Counted from the first letter of the stretch, positions 1 through 9,478 are shown. The stretch is 44,172 nt of DNA from Ignavibacteriales bacterium (GCA_016186715.1 JACPLA010000046.1:1-44172), one strand, 5' to 3'. The notes: generated by a model not told the origin, from the sequence alone. Made by a program: numbers and translations.

Positions 1-5
1 TTTCG

Positions 6-66
<61 letters not shown>

Positions 67-78
<12 letters not shown>

Positions 79-172
79 ATGTATTTGCTATTCTATGCCG
101 CCGAGAGAGTGGTGAGCGGCGAGCTTCGAGCTTGTCGAGAAGTCGAGCCGTCGAACCACTCCACCCCGCGAT
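67..172. repeat. 14-bp direct repeat of the tRNA-fMet 5' end flanking a 78-nt insert
   Basis: CTCCACCCCGCGAT occurs at 67-80, covering the 5' end of the tRNA, and again at 159-172. The 78 nt between contain GAGCTTGTCGAG (128-139), the reverse complement of CTCGACAAGCTC, which also sits inside the broken tRNA copy at 28104-28115. This resembles insertion of a dispersed repeat with a short duplication. The rest of 173-315 shows no gene; a small palindrome AATAT-AGCG-ATATT near 187 is the only other structure seen. Confidence 0.6.
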
Positions 173-315
173 CATTCGAATAAACAATATAGCGATATTC
201 CTTTTCGGAGTCAATGCTATTCCATTCTCTTCTCCCCACATTTTTTGCCGCCTTGCTTGCAACTTTCCCTCAAAATACCTAACCTCCCTTTGCTTGTTTC
301 TGCTCAGCAACGCCG

Positions 316-936
316 ATGACCCTCCCTCCCCTATACGGTGAATGGTCTGGCAGTTCCGATCTTCGGGACAAAAACCACGCTCAACAAATACGCCTGGGAA
401 GCCACCATGCCTTCGAAGCCCTGTTTCGCACCTACTACCCCCGTCTTTGCCGATTCGCCTTCCGATTAACCGGATCGCGCTCTACCGCCGAAGAACTCGT
501 CCAGGATATCTTCGTCCGGTTGTGGAAGAATCGAACCGCCTGGACCCCCCTCGGGTCGGTCCGAACATACCTCTACAGGGCTGTGAGAAATCAGGCCATC
601 AACTATCAAAAACATCAAAACCTGACCGGTAGCGACGACGTCGACCTCGAGAAAGTTCTTTCAGAACTCCCCGGCCCCGAAGAGGAACTCTATGAAAAGG
701 AGCTTCAGAAGGCCGTGGGAGAAGCGGTAGAACTCCTCCCCCCACGCTGCCGTGCCATCTTCCTGCTCCACCGGGTCGAAGGACTCACTTATGCCGAAAT
801 CGCCCAGGTCCTCGATCTTTCCACGAAAACCGTCGAAACCCAAATGGGCCGGGCCCTGAAAACCCTGAGACGTCTCCTTGTCCATTACCTGCCTACCTTA
901 AGCATCCTCGCTGTTTCCGTCCAATCCCCCTTTTAA
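316..936 (+). CDS. ECF RNA polymerase sigma factor, FecI-like
   Basis: This 206-aa protein has the sigma-70 region 2 fold at about residues 30-95 (FEALFRTYYPRLCRFAFRLT, EELVQDIFVRLWKNR) and region 4 at about 135-190 (LPPRCRAIFLLHRVEGLTYAEIA, TKTVETQMGRALKTLRR), with no other domain. It should direct RNA polymerase to a few promoters, most likely those of the receptor locus downstream. A FecR-type anti-sigma factor and an STN-type TonB receptor follow on the same strand, the standard cell-surface signalling trio in which substrate binding at the receptor releases the sigma factor. The start at 316 is the first ATG that leaves region 2 complete; I see no strong ribosome site there, so the first residues are uncertain. 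Confidence 0.9.
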   Translation: MTLPPLYGEWSGSSDLRDKNHAQQIRLGSHHAFEALFRTYYPRLCRFAFRLTGSRSTAEELVQDIFVRLWKNRTAWTPLGSVRTYLYRAVRNQAINYQKHQNLTGSDDVDLEKVLSELPGPEEELYEKELQKAVGEAVELLPPRCRAIFLLHRVEGLTYAEIAQVLDLSTKTVETQMGRALKTLRRLLVHYLPTLSILAVSVQSPF

Positions 937-1030
937 GCCCCATTTACATCGATTTTTGAAAAAAAAGAATTCCCCCCGCCCGGTTGTAAGGGTGAAAGGA
1001 ACTTCAGTTGTTCTCTATGGAGAGACTCTC

Positions 1031-2107
1031 ATGTCCGACAACCAGATCGATTGGAAACTGCTGGCCCTCTATTTCTCGGGCGAATCAACAGAGGCGCGCA
1101 GCCTCATTGAAGCCTGGATGGAAGGGGATCCCCTTCGCAAGGGGTACGTGGAGTCCCTCCGATCCGTCTGGCGGGCAGCGGGCCGAAAAGGCTCCGACTG
1201 GGACGTTGACTCGGCTTGGAATTCTGTCGCATCGAAGGCGGGACTTGGCGCCATTGGGTTTCATCCACCACAGGAATTGAGGCAATCGGAAACCCCATGG
1301 TCCGTGAGAACTCGGTCGGAAGGACGCCTCCGCTCAGCCTTGCGACTTGCCCTCGCCGCCACCCTCCTGGCAGGAATTCCTTATCTTGTTTTCAGGTTTT
1401 TTGTTCCGGACCTGAATTCTCCGGACCGGGTTTCAATGAGAGAGGTCGTGACGGAAAAGGGGGAACGCGCTCGTATCCGATTAACCGACGGCAGCACCGT
1501 GCTCTTGAATTCTGCCAGCAGTATCAGATTCCCCGAAAGGTTTGCCGAAAACGTACGAGAACTCTACCTCCAGGGCGAGGCCTACTTCAATGTTGTTCCG
1601 TCGGGAGGGAAACTCTTTGTTCTGCGCGCCCAGAATGCTTCCGTCGAAGTCCTCGGGACGGAATTCAATGTGCGTGCCTGGCCGGATGAACCCGATCTGC
1701 AGGTCGTGGTGGCCGAGGGGAGCGTTGCCGTTCATGCACAGGGTGAAGGACCAGCACAGCATATCGTTCTCACAAGCGGGGAAATGTCCAACCTCAACGA
1801 GGACGGTACGCTTTCGCCGCCCATGCCAGCCGACCTCTCGCGTTGCCTCGACTGGGTCAATGGAAAGCTCGTGTTTAGCAATGCCCCCTTCCACGAAGTC
1901 ATCCGGCGTCTCGAGCGCCACTATAATCTCCGTTGCTTTGTTCAAGATACCTCGGTCTCCCGACGACACCTCACCGCGTCGTTTAAAGATGAACCGACCG
2001 ACGAAATCGTCCGCATCATTGCTTTGACCCTTGACCTGCAGTACAAAAAGGAGGGAAATTCTTTCTTGTTCTCATCCAAAAGAAAGAGAACACCAAAACG
2101 CCTTTAA
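1031..2107 (+). CDS. FecR-family anti-sigma factor
   Basis: The 358-aa protein has a short cytoplasmic N-terminal region (MSDNQIDWKLLALYFSGE), one membrane segment at about residues 100-121 (LRLALAATLLAGIPYLVFRF), a periplasmic FecR beta domain (ERARIRLTDGSTVLLNSASS through LYLQGEAYFNV) and a C-terminal DUF4974-like domain (LVFSNAPFHEVIRRLERHYN) that in this family contacts the STN domain of the partner receptor. Family knowledge says it holds the preceding sigma factor inactive until the receptor is occupied. I chose ATG 1031 over the in-frame start at 956 because GGAGAG lies just upstream and the preceding 25 codons encode a non-conserved basic stretch. It sits between the sigma factor (94-nt gap) and the receptor (33-nt gap). 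Confidence 0.9.
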   Translation: MSDNQIDWKLLALYFSGESTEARSLIEAWMEGDPLRKGYVESLRSVWRAAGRKGSDWDVDSAWNSVASKAGLGAIGFHPPQELRQSETPWSVRTRSEGRLRSALRLALAATLLAGIPYLVFRFFVPDLNSPDRVSMREVVTEKGERARIRLTDGSTVLLNSASSIRFPERFAENVRELYLQGEAYFNVVPSGGKLFVLRAQNASVEVLGTEFNVRAWPDEPDLQVVVAEGSVAVHAQGEGPAQHIVLTSGEMSNLNEDGTLSPPMPADLSRCLDWVNGKLVFSNAPFHEVIRRLERHYNLRCFVQDTSVSRRHLTASFKDEPTDEIVRIIALTLDLQYKKEGNSFLFSSKRKRTPKRL

Positions 2108-2140
2108 CATCACTTTGTACCACGATCCAAGGAGGACACC

Positions 2141-4939
2141 ATGAGTAAGAATCGTTTTCTGTCTCGCGCAGGGACCCTCGTCCTTGCAGTCTTGTTCTTG
2201 TCGGTTTGGTCGACTGTCGTTGCCGGGGCCCAAACCTCCAGCGCTTCCCCGCGGCTGGCTCTGGCAACCGATCTTGCCTACCTCGGCAAGACCATCTCCC
2301 TTTCCCTCAACGCAGTGCCTCTCAAACATGTCCTGACTGAAATTTCAGAAAAGGCAAATATCCATTTCTCGTACAGCGAGGATGTCGTACCGGCCGCTCA
2401 GGGGGTATCGATGGCCGCCGAGAATGTGACCGTTGCCGAGGCGCTTGACCGGGCTCTTGAGGAAACGAGCGTCGGGTGGATCCCCTTGAACGACGGCTGG
2501 GTTGTCCTGGCTCCCCGAGGGACGGTCATGCAGGAAACCGGAACCATCTCCGGCAGGGTGACGGACGACACCGGTGAACCGATTCCGCTTGCCAATGTCC
2601 TGATCGAAGGCACCACGATTGGCGCGGCGGGGAATATCACCGGTTCATATGTGATTTCACGCGTCCCTCCCGGAACCCATAACGTTCGCGCCAGTGCTGT
2701 CGGCTTTCGGTCTCAAACGCATGCCGTGACGGTGCGACCTGGGGAAACTGTGACACAAAATTTCACACTTGCCACGGATATCTTGCGGATGGATGCCATC
2801 GTGGTCTCAGGTACTCCCGGCGGGGTGGGAGTGCGCAAACGCGATGCAAGTTTTGCCATAACGACGGTGGAGGCGTCCGACATCGTCCAGTTTTCACCGG
2901 CAAGTACAGCGAATCTGATGGAACTGGTCCCCGGTGTCTGGTCGGAAAGTTCAGGCGGAGTTGCCGGAGCGAACATTGACGTGCGCGGACTTCCGGGCGG
3001 GGGCGACGCGCCGTTCGTGACGATGTCTATCAACGGCGCGCCGCTGTACGGCACGGAAATGCTCTCGTTTTTCGAGCAGAGCACGATATTTCGCGTCGAC
3101 GAAACAGTTGCCTCAGCCGAGGCTCTCCGTGGGGGTCCGAACTCCGTCTTTTCGAGCGGAGAACCGGGTGTCACAATGAATTTTAACTTACTGCGGGGGA
3201 CTGATGAAACCAGAGCCCGGGTGAAATACTCGACATCCGACTATAACCTTCAACGAGTCGACGCCGTTGTCAGCGGCAAGCTGACCGACGGCCTCTACTA
3301 CATGGCTGGCGGCTATGCACAAACTTCTCCCGGCGTCCGCAAGGCGGAATTTAATGCCGAGAAAGGACAGCAGTTTACAACACAGCTCACCAGGATCTTC
3401 GATCGCGGCGTGATCAACGCGTTCACACGCATCACTGACGACCACGGGCAGTGGATCCTGCCAATGTCGTTGGATACAGACAACAAGCTCGGCACTTTCG
3501 CACAACTCGGCAACGCGACGCGTTTTCGGGAACTGCAAATAAACGCCCAGGGTGACAGCGCGATCTTCGATTTTTCCAAAGGCCGCGGCTGGGCGGGGAG
3601 CGTCAGCGGCTTGAACGCGACCTTTGATCTGGGCACCGGCTGGACTGTCCGCGATAACCTTTCATACACCAAGGGGGAAGCGAATACGTTCGGTTTCGTA
3701 CCCGACGGTAGTCCGATTCGAGTATCGAGTCTTGGAGTTTCCAGTGTCGCGACCAGAGGCGGACAGACGTTGAGCGGTTCGGCGTGGATCCAGAACTACG
3801 GCCACTGGGTTGTCATGAAAGATATTGAATCGTTTACCAACGACGTCAGTCTCGCCAAAGTCTGGGGAGAACACGACATTACGATCGGTTTTTACCAGGC
3901 ATGGTGGTCGGCAAAAGATTTCTGGACGCTGGGGAACTTCACGCCCGTCCATAACGTACGAAACGGCGATTTCCTCGAAGCGGGCATTGGCTGTGACAGC
4001 TTGGCGAACAATGGCTCTAACTCCGGATGCTGGTCGTACGGAATCCGATCCGCCGGCGATGCGAGGGTGTTTGCTTTCTATGCGGCAGAATCATGGAAAG
4101 TAACACCTGTCCTTCGGATTGACCTGGGCGTTCGTTACGAGAAGATAGACCTCGAATATATTCTGGACGCGGGTCCCGGTTATCCCGATGGTGTTCGCGA
4201 TATGGCAATTTCGCTCGACGACAATAAATGGGCTTTCACGGGTGCAGTCAATTACGATGTGACTGAAGACCTCGGTGTCTTCGGGCGCTTCTCGGATGGA
4301 TTTGTGTTCCCTCATTTCGATAATCTCCGTGAGAATGATCAAAGCACGAACAAAGTGCGGCAATATGAAGCCGGCGTAAAATATGCCCCCAGGAAACTCT
4401 TCAGTCTGTTCGGCACCGGCTATTTTACCAATTACGACGCATTTGAGAGTCTCGTCGGAGGCGGATTCACACCCCGGCGATTCAAGACCGAATCCTACGG
4501 CGTCGAGCTTGACGGCGCATTGTTCATCGGTGACCTTACGGTACGGGCGATCGGGACTATTCAGAAGACGAAGATCAAGGAATCCGACAATCCGGCCCTC
4601 GTCGGAAATTCAGTCCTTCGTCAGCCCGATCTGCAGATCCGGCTTGCGCCGAACTATAGTTTCCCTGCCGGCGACTTCAACGCAAACGTCTATGCTGCTT
4701 TGCGTCTCGTCGGCAAGCGGTGGGCGGATAATGACAACGTCGTCGAACTGGATGGCTATAGCAAGATCGACGCGGGTGCTACCGTATCGACGAAGACCGG
4801 ATTGTCCTTCAACATCCACATTGACAATCTGACCGACTCCGATGCTCTCACCGAAGGTGATCCCCGCGTCCTGGGGGCGAGGAACGGTCGCCCGATTTTC
4901 GGTCGTTCAATGAAATTCTCGGTTGGGTACGATCTCTAA
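2141..4939 (+). CDS. TonB-dependent outer-membrane receptor with STN signalling domain
   Basis: The protein is 932 aa. In order it shows a signal peptide (about 1-30, ending near VVAGAQ), an STN domain (about 54-105, NAVPLKHVLTEISEKANIHF), a carboxypeptidase-regulatory-like beta-sandwich (about 131-212, ISGRVTDDTGEPIPLANVLI), a plug (about 230-345, containing NIDVRGLPGGGDAPFVTMSI) and a long beta-barrel. The strong ribosome site AAGGAGGACACC fixes the start. The STN domain and the adjacent sigma/anti-sigma pair indicate a transducer-type receptor that takes up a substrate and reports its presence. No SusD-like lipoprotein is next to it, so it is not a classical Sus pair. The trehalase and Na+/sugar symporter downstream suggest a saccharide substrate, but siderophore-type ligands use the same architecture. 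Confidence 0.93.
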   Translation: MSKNRFLSRAGTLVLAVLFLSVWSTVVAGAQTSSASPRLALATDLAYLGKTISLSLNAVPLKHVLTEISEKANIHFSYSEDVVPAAQGVSMAAENVTVAEALDRALEETSVGWIPLNDGWVVLAPRGTVMQETGTISGRVTDDTGEPIPLANVLIEGTTIGAAGNITGSYVISRVPPGTHNVRASAVGFRSQTHAVTVRPGETVTQNFTLATDILRMDAIVVSGTPGGVGVRKRDASFAITTVEASDIVQFSPASTANLMELVPGVWSESSGGVAGANIDVRGLPGGGDAPFVTMSINGAPLYGTEMLSFFEQSTIFRVDETVASAEALRGGPNSVFSSGEPGVTMNFNLLRGTDETRARVKYSTSDYNLQRVDAVVSGKLTDGLYYMAGGYAQTSPGVRKAEFNAEKGQQFTTQLTRIFDRGVINAFTRITDDHGQWILPMSLDTDNKLGTFAQLGNATRFRELQINAQGDSAIFDFSKGRGWAGSVSGLNATFDLGTGWTVRDNLSYTKGEANTFGFVPDGSPIRVSSLGVSSVATRGGQTLSGSAWIQNYGHWVVMKDIESFTNDVSLAKVWGEHDITIGFYQAWWSAKDFWTLGNFTPVHNVRNGDFLEAGIGCDSLANNGSNSGCWSYGIRSAGDARVFAFYAAESWKVTPVLRIDLGVRYEKIDLEYILDAGPGYPDGVRDMAISLDDNKWAFTGAVNYDVTEDLGVFGRFSDGFVFPHFDNLRENDQSTNKVRQYEAGVKYAPRKLFSLFGTGYFTNYDAFESLVGGGFTPRRFKTESYGVELDGALFIGDLTVRAIGTIQKTKIKESDNPALVGNSVLRQPDLQIRLAPNYSFPAGDFNANVYAALRLVGKRWADNDNVVELDGYSKIDAGATVSTKTGLSFNIHIDNLTDSDALTEGDPRVLGARNGRPIFGRSMKFSVGYDL

Positions 4940-4974
4940 AACACGAGAAGTCAGCAGTACTCTCTCAGCCTTGG

Positions 4975-5019
4975 ATGTGAGCCGGCCGGGAAACGCCTCA
5001 TCCGGGCGGCTCACATTTT
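4975..5019 (+). terminator. terminator-like hairpin after the TonB receptor
   Basis: ATGTGAGCCG at 4975-4984 pairs with CGGCTCACAT at 5007-5016, extended inward by CCGG/CCGG across one G-G mismatch, and TTT follows. It lies in the 128-nt gap between the receptor and the next gene, so it could separate the receptor transcript from the sugar genes or reduce read-through. Confidence 0.6.
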
Positions 5020-5067
5020 GATATCGACCGCCAATCCCAGTCTGCGAAGGAAGATTCTTCCTTTCTT

Positions 5068-7452
5068 GTGATCCTCTCCATCTCCAAGGCCGTCTGGATT
5101 TTCTTCTTTCTGTTTTCCCTTCCGGGAAGCACACGCGCCCAGAGCATAACACCGGTTCTGGAATTCCCTCATCCGTCTCTCGATGATCCCGATACGTATC
5201 GGGGGTATGTCACCCGCTTCTACCGCGATAGAAACGAAAATACCATGCAGGTGTACATCGATCAGAGTTCCGGCAGAACAGTTCACGTCTGGGGGAACGC
5301 CGCAAACGAAAGCATCGGGTTCACTGCCCGGGACCGAAATGGCAGACAGGAACCATTCGCATGGGAGGGCACCGGGGCCGAACTGGACACATCCAACGGA
5401 ATACGTCTCCTCCGCCACACCTTCCGCTCAACATCGCCACACGTTTCTGTCGGCCTCTTTCTTCTGGGATCGATGCGGAGGGAACGCGAGTATCAGTACC
5501 ATCAAAAACACCTCCTTGAGTTCGGAACAGAACGGAAATTCGTCGAACCCGAAATCGTTGAATTCCTCGACCTCATCCAACCGCTGTCGAAAGCCGACCG
5601 TAAGAGAATTCTTTCAACGCTTGAGGCAGAATCGATGGAAGAACTCCGCGGGCGAATTTATCCGACGGTGACGATCGACGAAACCGAATCGACGACGACC
5701 GTTCGTATTCTGAAGTATTCTCTCGACGGAAAAAACCGTCTCCTCCTTGAATTGAAAGCAGATCGGAGGGACGTCTCCGTCGATTACTCTCCGTCGATGA
5801 CGACCTTTCGTTCTCTCAGCGGAAAACCGGTTGCAATTCATGTAACGGTCGGAACGGATGCGCCATCGTTGACTCCGTTGCGGCGGAATGAACTTTTCAA
5901 TGATGAATTCCTGCGGTTCCTTGAAAAAGCAAAAACCGAACACGAGGAGTTGCAGGCTCTTGAAGAACGGCAACCGGGTTCTGTTCAGCTCCGGAGGTTG
6001 CAACGGTTTCAATGGCTGGACCGTCAGGTCCGGAGTTTCGAACTCCTGAGTTCGCGTGAGAAACTCATGGCCGGTTTGCCGAACTTCGCCACCTACTTCG
6101 GCCGCGACCTGATCATGGCCATACTCATGCTCGAGCCAATCCTTCGCCCCTCCATTCAGGAGCATGCCATTCTCGCGATTCTTCGCAAACTCTCCCCCCG
6201 GGGCGAAGTCAGTCATGAAGAAAGTCTCGGCGGACAGGCGATCCGGGAAAACGCGGCTGCTGCGAATGGGTTGCTCCGCCAAGCACTAAAAGCGGCCTCA
6301 CCGGATTCGGTTCAGTCTTTGATCGATCAAGTTGCCGTACTCACTGCAAACCTCCAGGAGACCCGGGAAGACTACAAGATGCTGGATGATGATTTCCAGC
6401 TCCCGGTTCTCGTCGGACGGTATCTTGCCAGGCCCGATGTTCCTCAGGAGAGGAAACGATCGTTTATGCGGCAAACGGTTGGAACGGAGAGTGTTCTCCG
6501 TTTACTTCTTCGGAACCTTGCCTATGTGACAGGGCAAACCGAGGCGTATGCGAAACAACCCACAGCTGAAAACCTTCTTGCATTTCCTTCCCGTGGAAGC
6601 GGCCGATGGCTATCCGGAAGCTGGCGGGACAGCGACGCCGGGTATGCCAACGGCCGTTATGCGATGGATATTAACGCCATCTGGGTCCCCGAGGCGCTTG
6701 AGGCCACCCGAACCATTCTGCATGTCCTTGCCTCTTTTGGAATCACCGCCGATTCTCTGGAGTCCGTTTCACCGGATCTTCGCACATCGATGCTCTCCAC
6801 CTACGCTCGCCATCCTTCACTGCTGGAAAAAGCAGTCGGCACGTGGCGCGTGGCCATCAACCACTTCATGGTGACGATTCAAGAATCCGACATCCGCACG
6901 CGGGTTCAATCGCGACTTGAATGGCTTCCCGCCGAAGAACGGCAATACTGGCAATCGGCGTTCGAACAAATACCAATTCCCCGGCAATTTCGATTCTTTG
7001 CCCTGGCTCTGGATTCAAACGGGATCGCGATCCCGATTCCCCACACAGACGGAGGAATGATGCTCTTTCTCAGGAATCTGGCGGGGAGGGATCTGCTTGA
7101 GGTGATTTTGGCCCCGGTTGTTACTCCTTATCCCCTGGGACTGTTTGTCGAAGGGCTTGGTCCTCTGGCAGCAAACGATGCCTACGCGGCAAAAAAAATC
7201 TGGGAAGAATTCCAAAATGATCGTTATCATTCACCCTACGTCGTGTGGGGACGGGAAGTAAACCTGTTCCTGCTCGGCCTCTGGAACCATCTGTCAGCGA
7301 CGGGGGGCAGCCCACGGATCAGGGACGCATGGGAAACGATTGCCGGAGCCACAGCAGCTTCGGGGCTGACACACAATGAATTGTGGACATACAGGATTCA
7401 GAACAACGCGCTTGTTCCTGCCCAATTCCTGTTATGGAAGAACAGACACTAA
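5068..7452 (+). CDS. secreted six-hairpin glycosidase-like protein (unknown family)
   Basis: The 794-aa protein starts at a GTG (AAGGAAG lies about 14 nt upstream) and has a signal peptide ending near STRAQS (about residue 25). The first third has no recognisable motif. The rest resembles the helical barrel enzymes of the glycogen-debranching and trehalase type: a FATYFGRDLIMAILMLEP segment (about residue 345), GEVSHEE (about 378), then SWRDSDAGYANGRYAMDINA (about 515) followed by IWVPEAL, and several helix pairs. I infer a (alpha/alpha)6 barrel acting in the periplasm or outside the cell, but cannot name the family or the catalytic acids with confidence. Position between a surface receptor and a sugar symporter, with trehalase downstream, supports a role in oligosaccharide breakdown. 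Confidence 0.6.
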   Translation: MILSISKAVWIFFFLFSLPGSTRAQSITPVLEFPHPSLDDPDTYRGYVTRFYRDRNENTMQVYIDQSSGRTVHVWGNAANESIGFTARDRNGRQEPFAWEGTGAELDTSNGIRLLRHTFRSTSPHVSVGLFLLGSMRREREYQYHQKHLLEFGTERKFVEPEIVEFLDLIQPLSKADRKRILSTLEAESMEELRGRIYPTVTIDETESTTTVRILKYSLDGKNRLLLELKADRRDVSVDYSPSMTTFRSLSGKPVAIHVTVGTDAPSLTPLRRNELFNDEFLRFLEKAKTEHEELQALEERQPGSVQLRRLQRFQWLDRQVRSFELLSSREKLMAGLPNFATYFGRDLIMAILMLEPILRPSIQEHAILAILRKLSPRGEVSHEESLGGQAIRENAAAANGLLRQALKAASPDSVQSLIDQVAVLTANLQETREDYKMLDDDFQLPVLVGRYLARPDVPQERKRSFMRQTVGTESVLRLLLRNLAYVTGQTEAYAKQPTAENLLAFPSRGSGRWLSGSWRDSDAGYANGRYAMDINAIWVPEALEATRTILHVLASFGITADSLESVSPDLRTSMLSTYARHPSLLEKAVGTWRVAINHFMVTIQESDIRTRVQSRLEWLPAEERQYWQSAFEQIPIPRQFRFFALALDSNGIAIPIPHTDGGMMLFLRNLAGRDLLEVILAPVVTPYPLGLFVEGLGPLAANDAYAAKKIWEEFQNDRYHSPYVVWGREVNLFLLGLWNHLSATGGSPRIRDAWETIAGATAASGLTHNELWTYRIQNNALVPAQFLLWKNRH

Positions 7453-7480
7453 TCCCCAACCCCACTGAGCGAGAACTTCC

Positions 7481-9088
7481 ATGAGCACTCTTCACATTGT
7501 CGACATTGTTCTCATTGTTCTGTATTTCTTTTTGATTTTTGGAATCGGCTATTGGGCATTCCGAAAACGAAAGAACGACAGCGCCGACTATTTCCTGGCC
7601 GGCCGCGATGTGGGATGGCTCGCCGTGGGCGCCAGCCTTTTCGCCTCGAACATCGGGAGCGAGCATCTTGTGGGGCTCGCGGGGTCCGGCGCGGCGGGAG
7701 GACTTGCCGTCGGACATTTTGAGTGGCTCGCGACTCTCATTCTTCTCCTCCTCGGCTGGCTCTTCGTTCCTTTTTACATGCGAAGCTCTGTGTTCACGAT
7801 GCCGGAGTTCCTGGAGCGACGGTATAGCCCCGCGGCGCGTTGGTACCTTGCAACGATCTCGGTAATCGGATACGTGCTGACAAAGATCAGCGTGACGTTG
7901 TTTGCCGGCGGCATCGTCATCCGGGAGCTGACCGGTCTCGACATGTTTGAAAGCGCGGTCATCCTTGTTGTTCTGACCGGCATGTATACCGTCGCAGGCG
8001 GACTGAGAGCTGTGGTCTATACGGAGGTGGTGCAAACGTTTGTTCTCATCGGCGGATGTCTCGCCCTGACCGTTGCCGGATTAATCGAAGTCGGCGGGTT
8101 GCAGGGCCTTCAGGAACGCGTTCCCGCAGACTTCTTCTCGATGTGGAAATCCGTCGACCATCCGGACTTCCCCTGGACCGGCATTGTGTTCGGAGCGCCG
8201 ATTCTGGGAATCTGGTACTGGTGCACGGACCAGTATATTGTGCAACGTGTTCTTGCCGCACGCGGGGTCGACGAAGCCCGCACCGGCACCGTGTTCGCCG
8301 GTTTCCTCAAGATCCTTCCGGTCTTTATCTTCGTCTTCCCCGGTGTGATTGCCGCCGCACTGTTTTCCGACATTGCAGCCTCCTCTGACCGCGCGTTCCC
8401 TGTGATGGTGACTCGCCTCCTCCCGATCGGGCTTAAGGGACTTGTGATCGCGGGATTGCTTGCCGCCCTCATGAGCTCCCTCAGCTCAGTTTTCAACTCC
8501 TGTTCCACTCTCATCACGTGGGACTTCTACAAAAAACTCAAACCCGACGTCAGTGAGCAGCGGCTGGTGATTGTGGGCCGGATTGCAACAGGCGTCCTCG
8601 TTGTCCTCGGCCTGCTCTGGATTCCTTTCATGAAATACATCTCATCCCAGCTGTACATCTATCTGCAGAGCGTCCAGGCCTACATTGCGCCCCCCATTGC
8701 AGCGTGCTTCCTGCTGGGATTGTTCATCAAACGGCTGAACGGGCCGGGAGCGATTGCGTCCCTGCTGACGGGGTTTGTGTTCGGCGCTCTTCGGCTTGTT
8801 CTGGAGCTGATGAACGGAACCGACAAGACCGGGCTTGCTTCGGGGACCTTATGGGAATGGATTGCGGAAATTAATTTCCTGCATTTTGCCGTGTTTCTTT
8901 TCGTTCTTTGCACGGCCGTCCTCATCGGCGTCAGCTTCTTAACAAAAGCTCCGTCCGATGAAAAGATCAAAGGAATCACATTCGCTACTGTCGAACGCGA
9001 AGAGCCGGGAAAACGGGAAGGGGTGAATCGGATCCTTTCCTTTGTGCTTGCCCTGACGATCGGGATTCTCTGGTATGTGTTTGCTTGA
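7481..9088 (+). CDS. sodium:solute symporter of the SGLT (SSS) family
   Basis: The 535-aa protein has about 13-14 hydrophobic segments and motifs typical of sodium/glucose cotransporters: ADYFLAGRDVGWLAVGASLF and ASNIGSEHLVGLAGSGAAGG in the first two helices, YTVAGGLRAVVYTEVVQTF in the helix 5 region and GLLAALMSSLSSVFNSCSTL in helix 8. The family imports sugars, inositol or related solutes across the inner membrane with Na+. The gene begins 28 nt after the glycosidase-like gene and is followed by a small membrane protein and a trehalase, so glucose or another released sugar is the likely cargo. The ribosome site is weak (GAGCGAGAA). Confidence 0.92.
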   Translation: MSTLHIVDIVLIVLYFFLIFGIGYWAFRKRKNDSADYFLAGRDVGWLAVGASLFASNIGSEHLVGLAGSGAAGGLAVGHFEWLATLILLLLGWLFVPFYMRSSVFTMPEFLERRYSPAARWYLATISVIGYVLTKISVTLFAGGIVIRELTGLDMFESAVILVVLTGMYTVAGGLRAVVYTEVVQTFVLIGGCLALTVAGLIEVGGLQGLQERVPADFFSMWKSVDHPDFPWTGIVFGAPILGIWYWCTDQYIVQRVLAARGVDEARTGTVFAGFLKILPVFIFVFPGVIAAALFSDIAASSDRAFPVMVTRLLPIGLKGLVIAGLLAALMSSLSSVFNSCSTLITWDFYKKLKPDVSEQRLVIVGRIATGVLVVLGLLWIPFMKYISSQLYIYLQSVQAYIAPPIAACFLLGLFIKRLNGPGAIASLLTGFVFGALRLVLELMNGTDKTGLASGTLWEWIAEINFLHFAVFLFVLCTAVLIGVSFLTKAPSDEKIKGITFATVEREEPGKREGVNRILSFVLALTIGILWYVFA

Positions 9089-9107
9089 AGAACTAAGGAG
9101 GGACATA

Positions 9108-9293
9108 ATGCAAAGGTTCTTTCAGTCGGGAGCCGCCTTTTTAGTCGTAGCGCTCATTTGTATGATCGCCGGCGTGGTATCTGATAACGCGGGCGTTTTT
9201 GTCAGCATCGGAGCGTTCTGGTTGATCATGGCCCTGATCATGATGGGGAAGAACGCCAAGAAACCATCCGATAACAAATCGGAAAAGACCTAG
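9108..9293 (+). CDS. small two-helix membrane protein
   Basis: This 61-aa protein has two hydrophobic segments (AAFLVVALICMIAGVV and VFVSIGAFWLIMALIMMG) and a charged, lysine-rich tail. I chose ATG 9108, preceded by AAGGAGGG at good spacing, rather than an in-frame start at 9075 that would overlap the symporter gene. It starts 19 nt after the symporter stop, so it is probably translated from the same message. I do not recognise a family; a small accessory subunit of the transporter is possible but only a guess. Confidence 0.75.
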   Translation: MQRFFQSGAAFLVVALICMIAGVVSDNAGVFVSIGAFWLIMALIMMGKNAKKPSDNKSEKT

Positions 9294-9374
9294 CGCAGAT
9301 CAAATCGGATTGCACCGGTGTAGGGAGTGCCACTCCAGCCTACGCCTTCATGCTGCATCTTACAGATTTGGGGT

Positions 9375-9445
9375 TGTCCAAAAACAATTTTTACATTCAT
9401 CAAGGCGGGCCCGGGAATGTCGAATGATGAAGGAGTTTTTGGACA
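9375..9445. promoter_or_regulatory. 11-bp inverted repeat upstream of the trehalase gene
   Basis: TGTCCAAAAAC at 9375-9385 is perfectly repeated inverted as GTTTTTGGACA at 9435-9445, 49 nt apart, in the 185-nt gap before the trehalase gene. It could form a long hairpin in RNA or be a pair of operator half-sites. A short imperfect hairpin around GGAGTG/CACTCC precedes it near 9330. Confidence 0.35.
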
Positions 9446-9478
9446 GACTCCTCCACCCTGACAAAGCGCTCGAACGAA

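Noticed and set aside
956-1030. Upstream start at 956 for the FecR protein
   Set aside because: The 25 extra residues are not family-like and a good ribosome site precedes ATG 1031.
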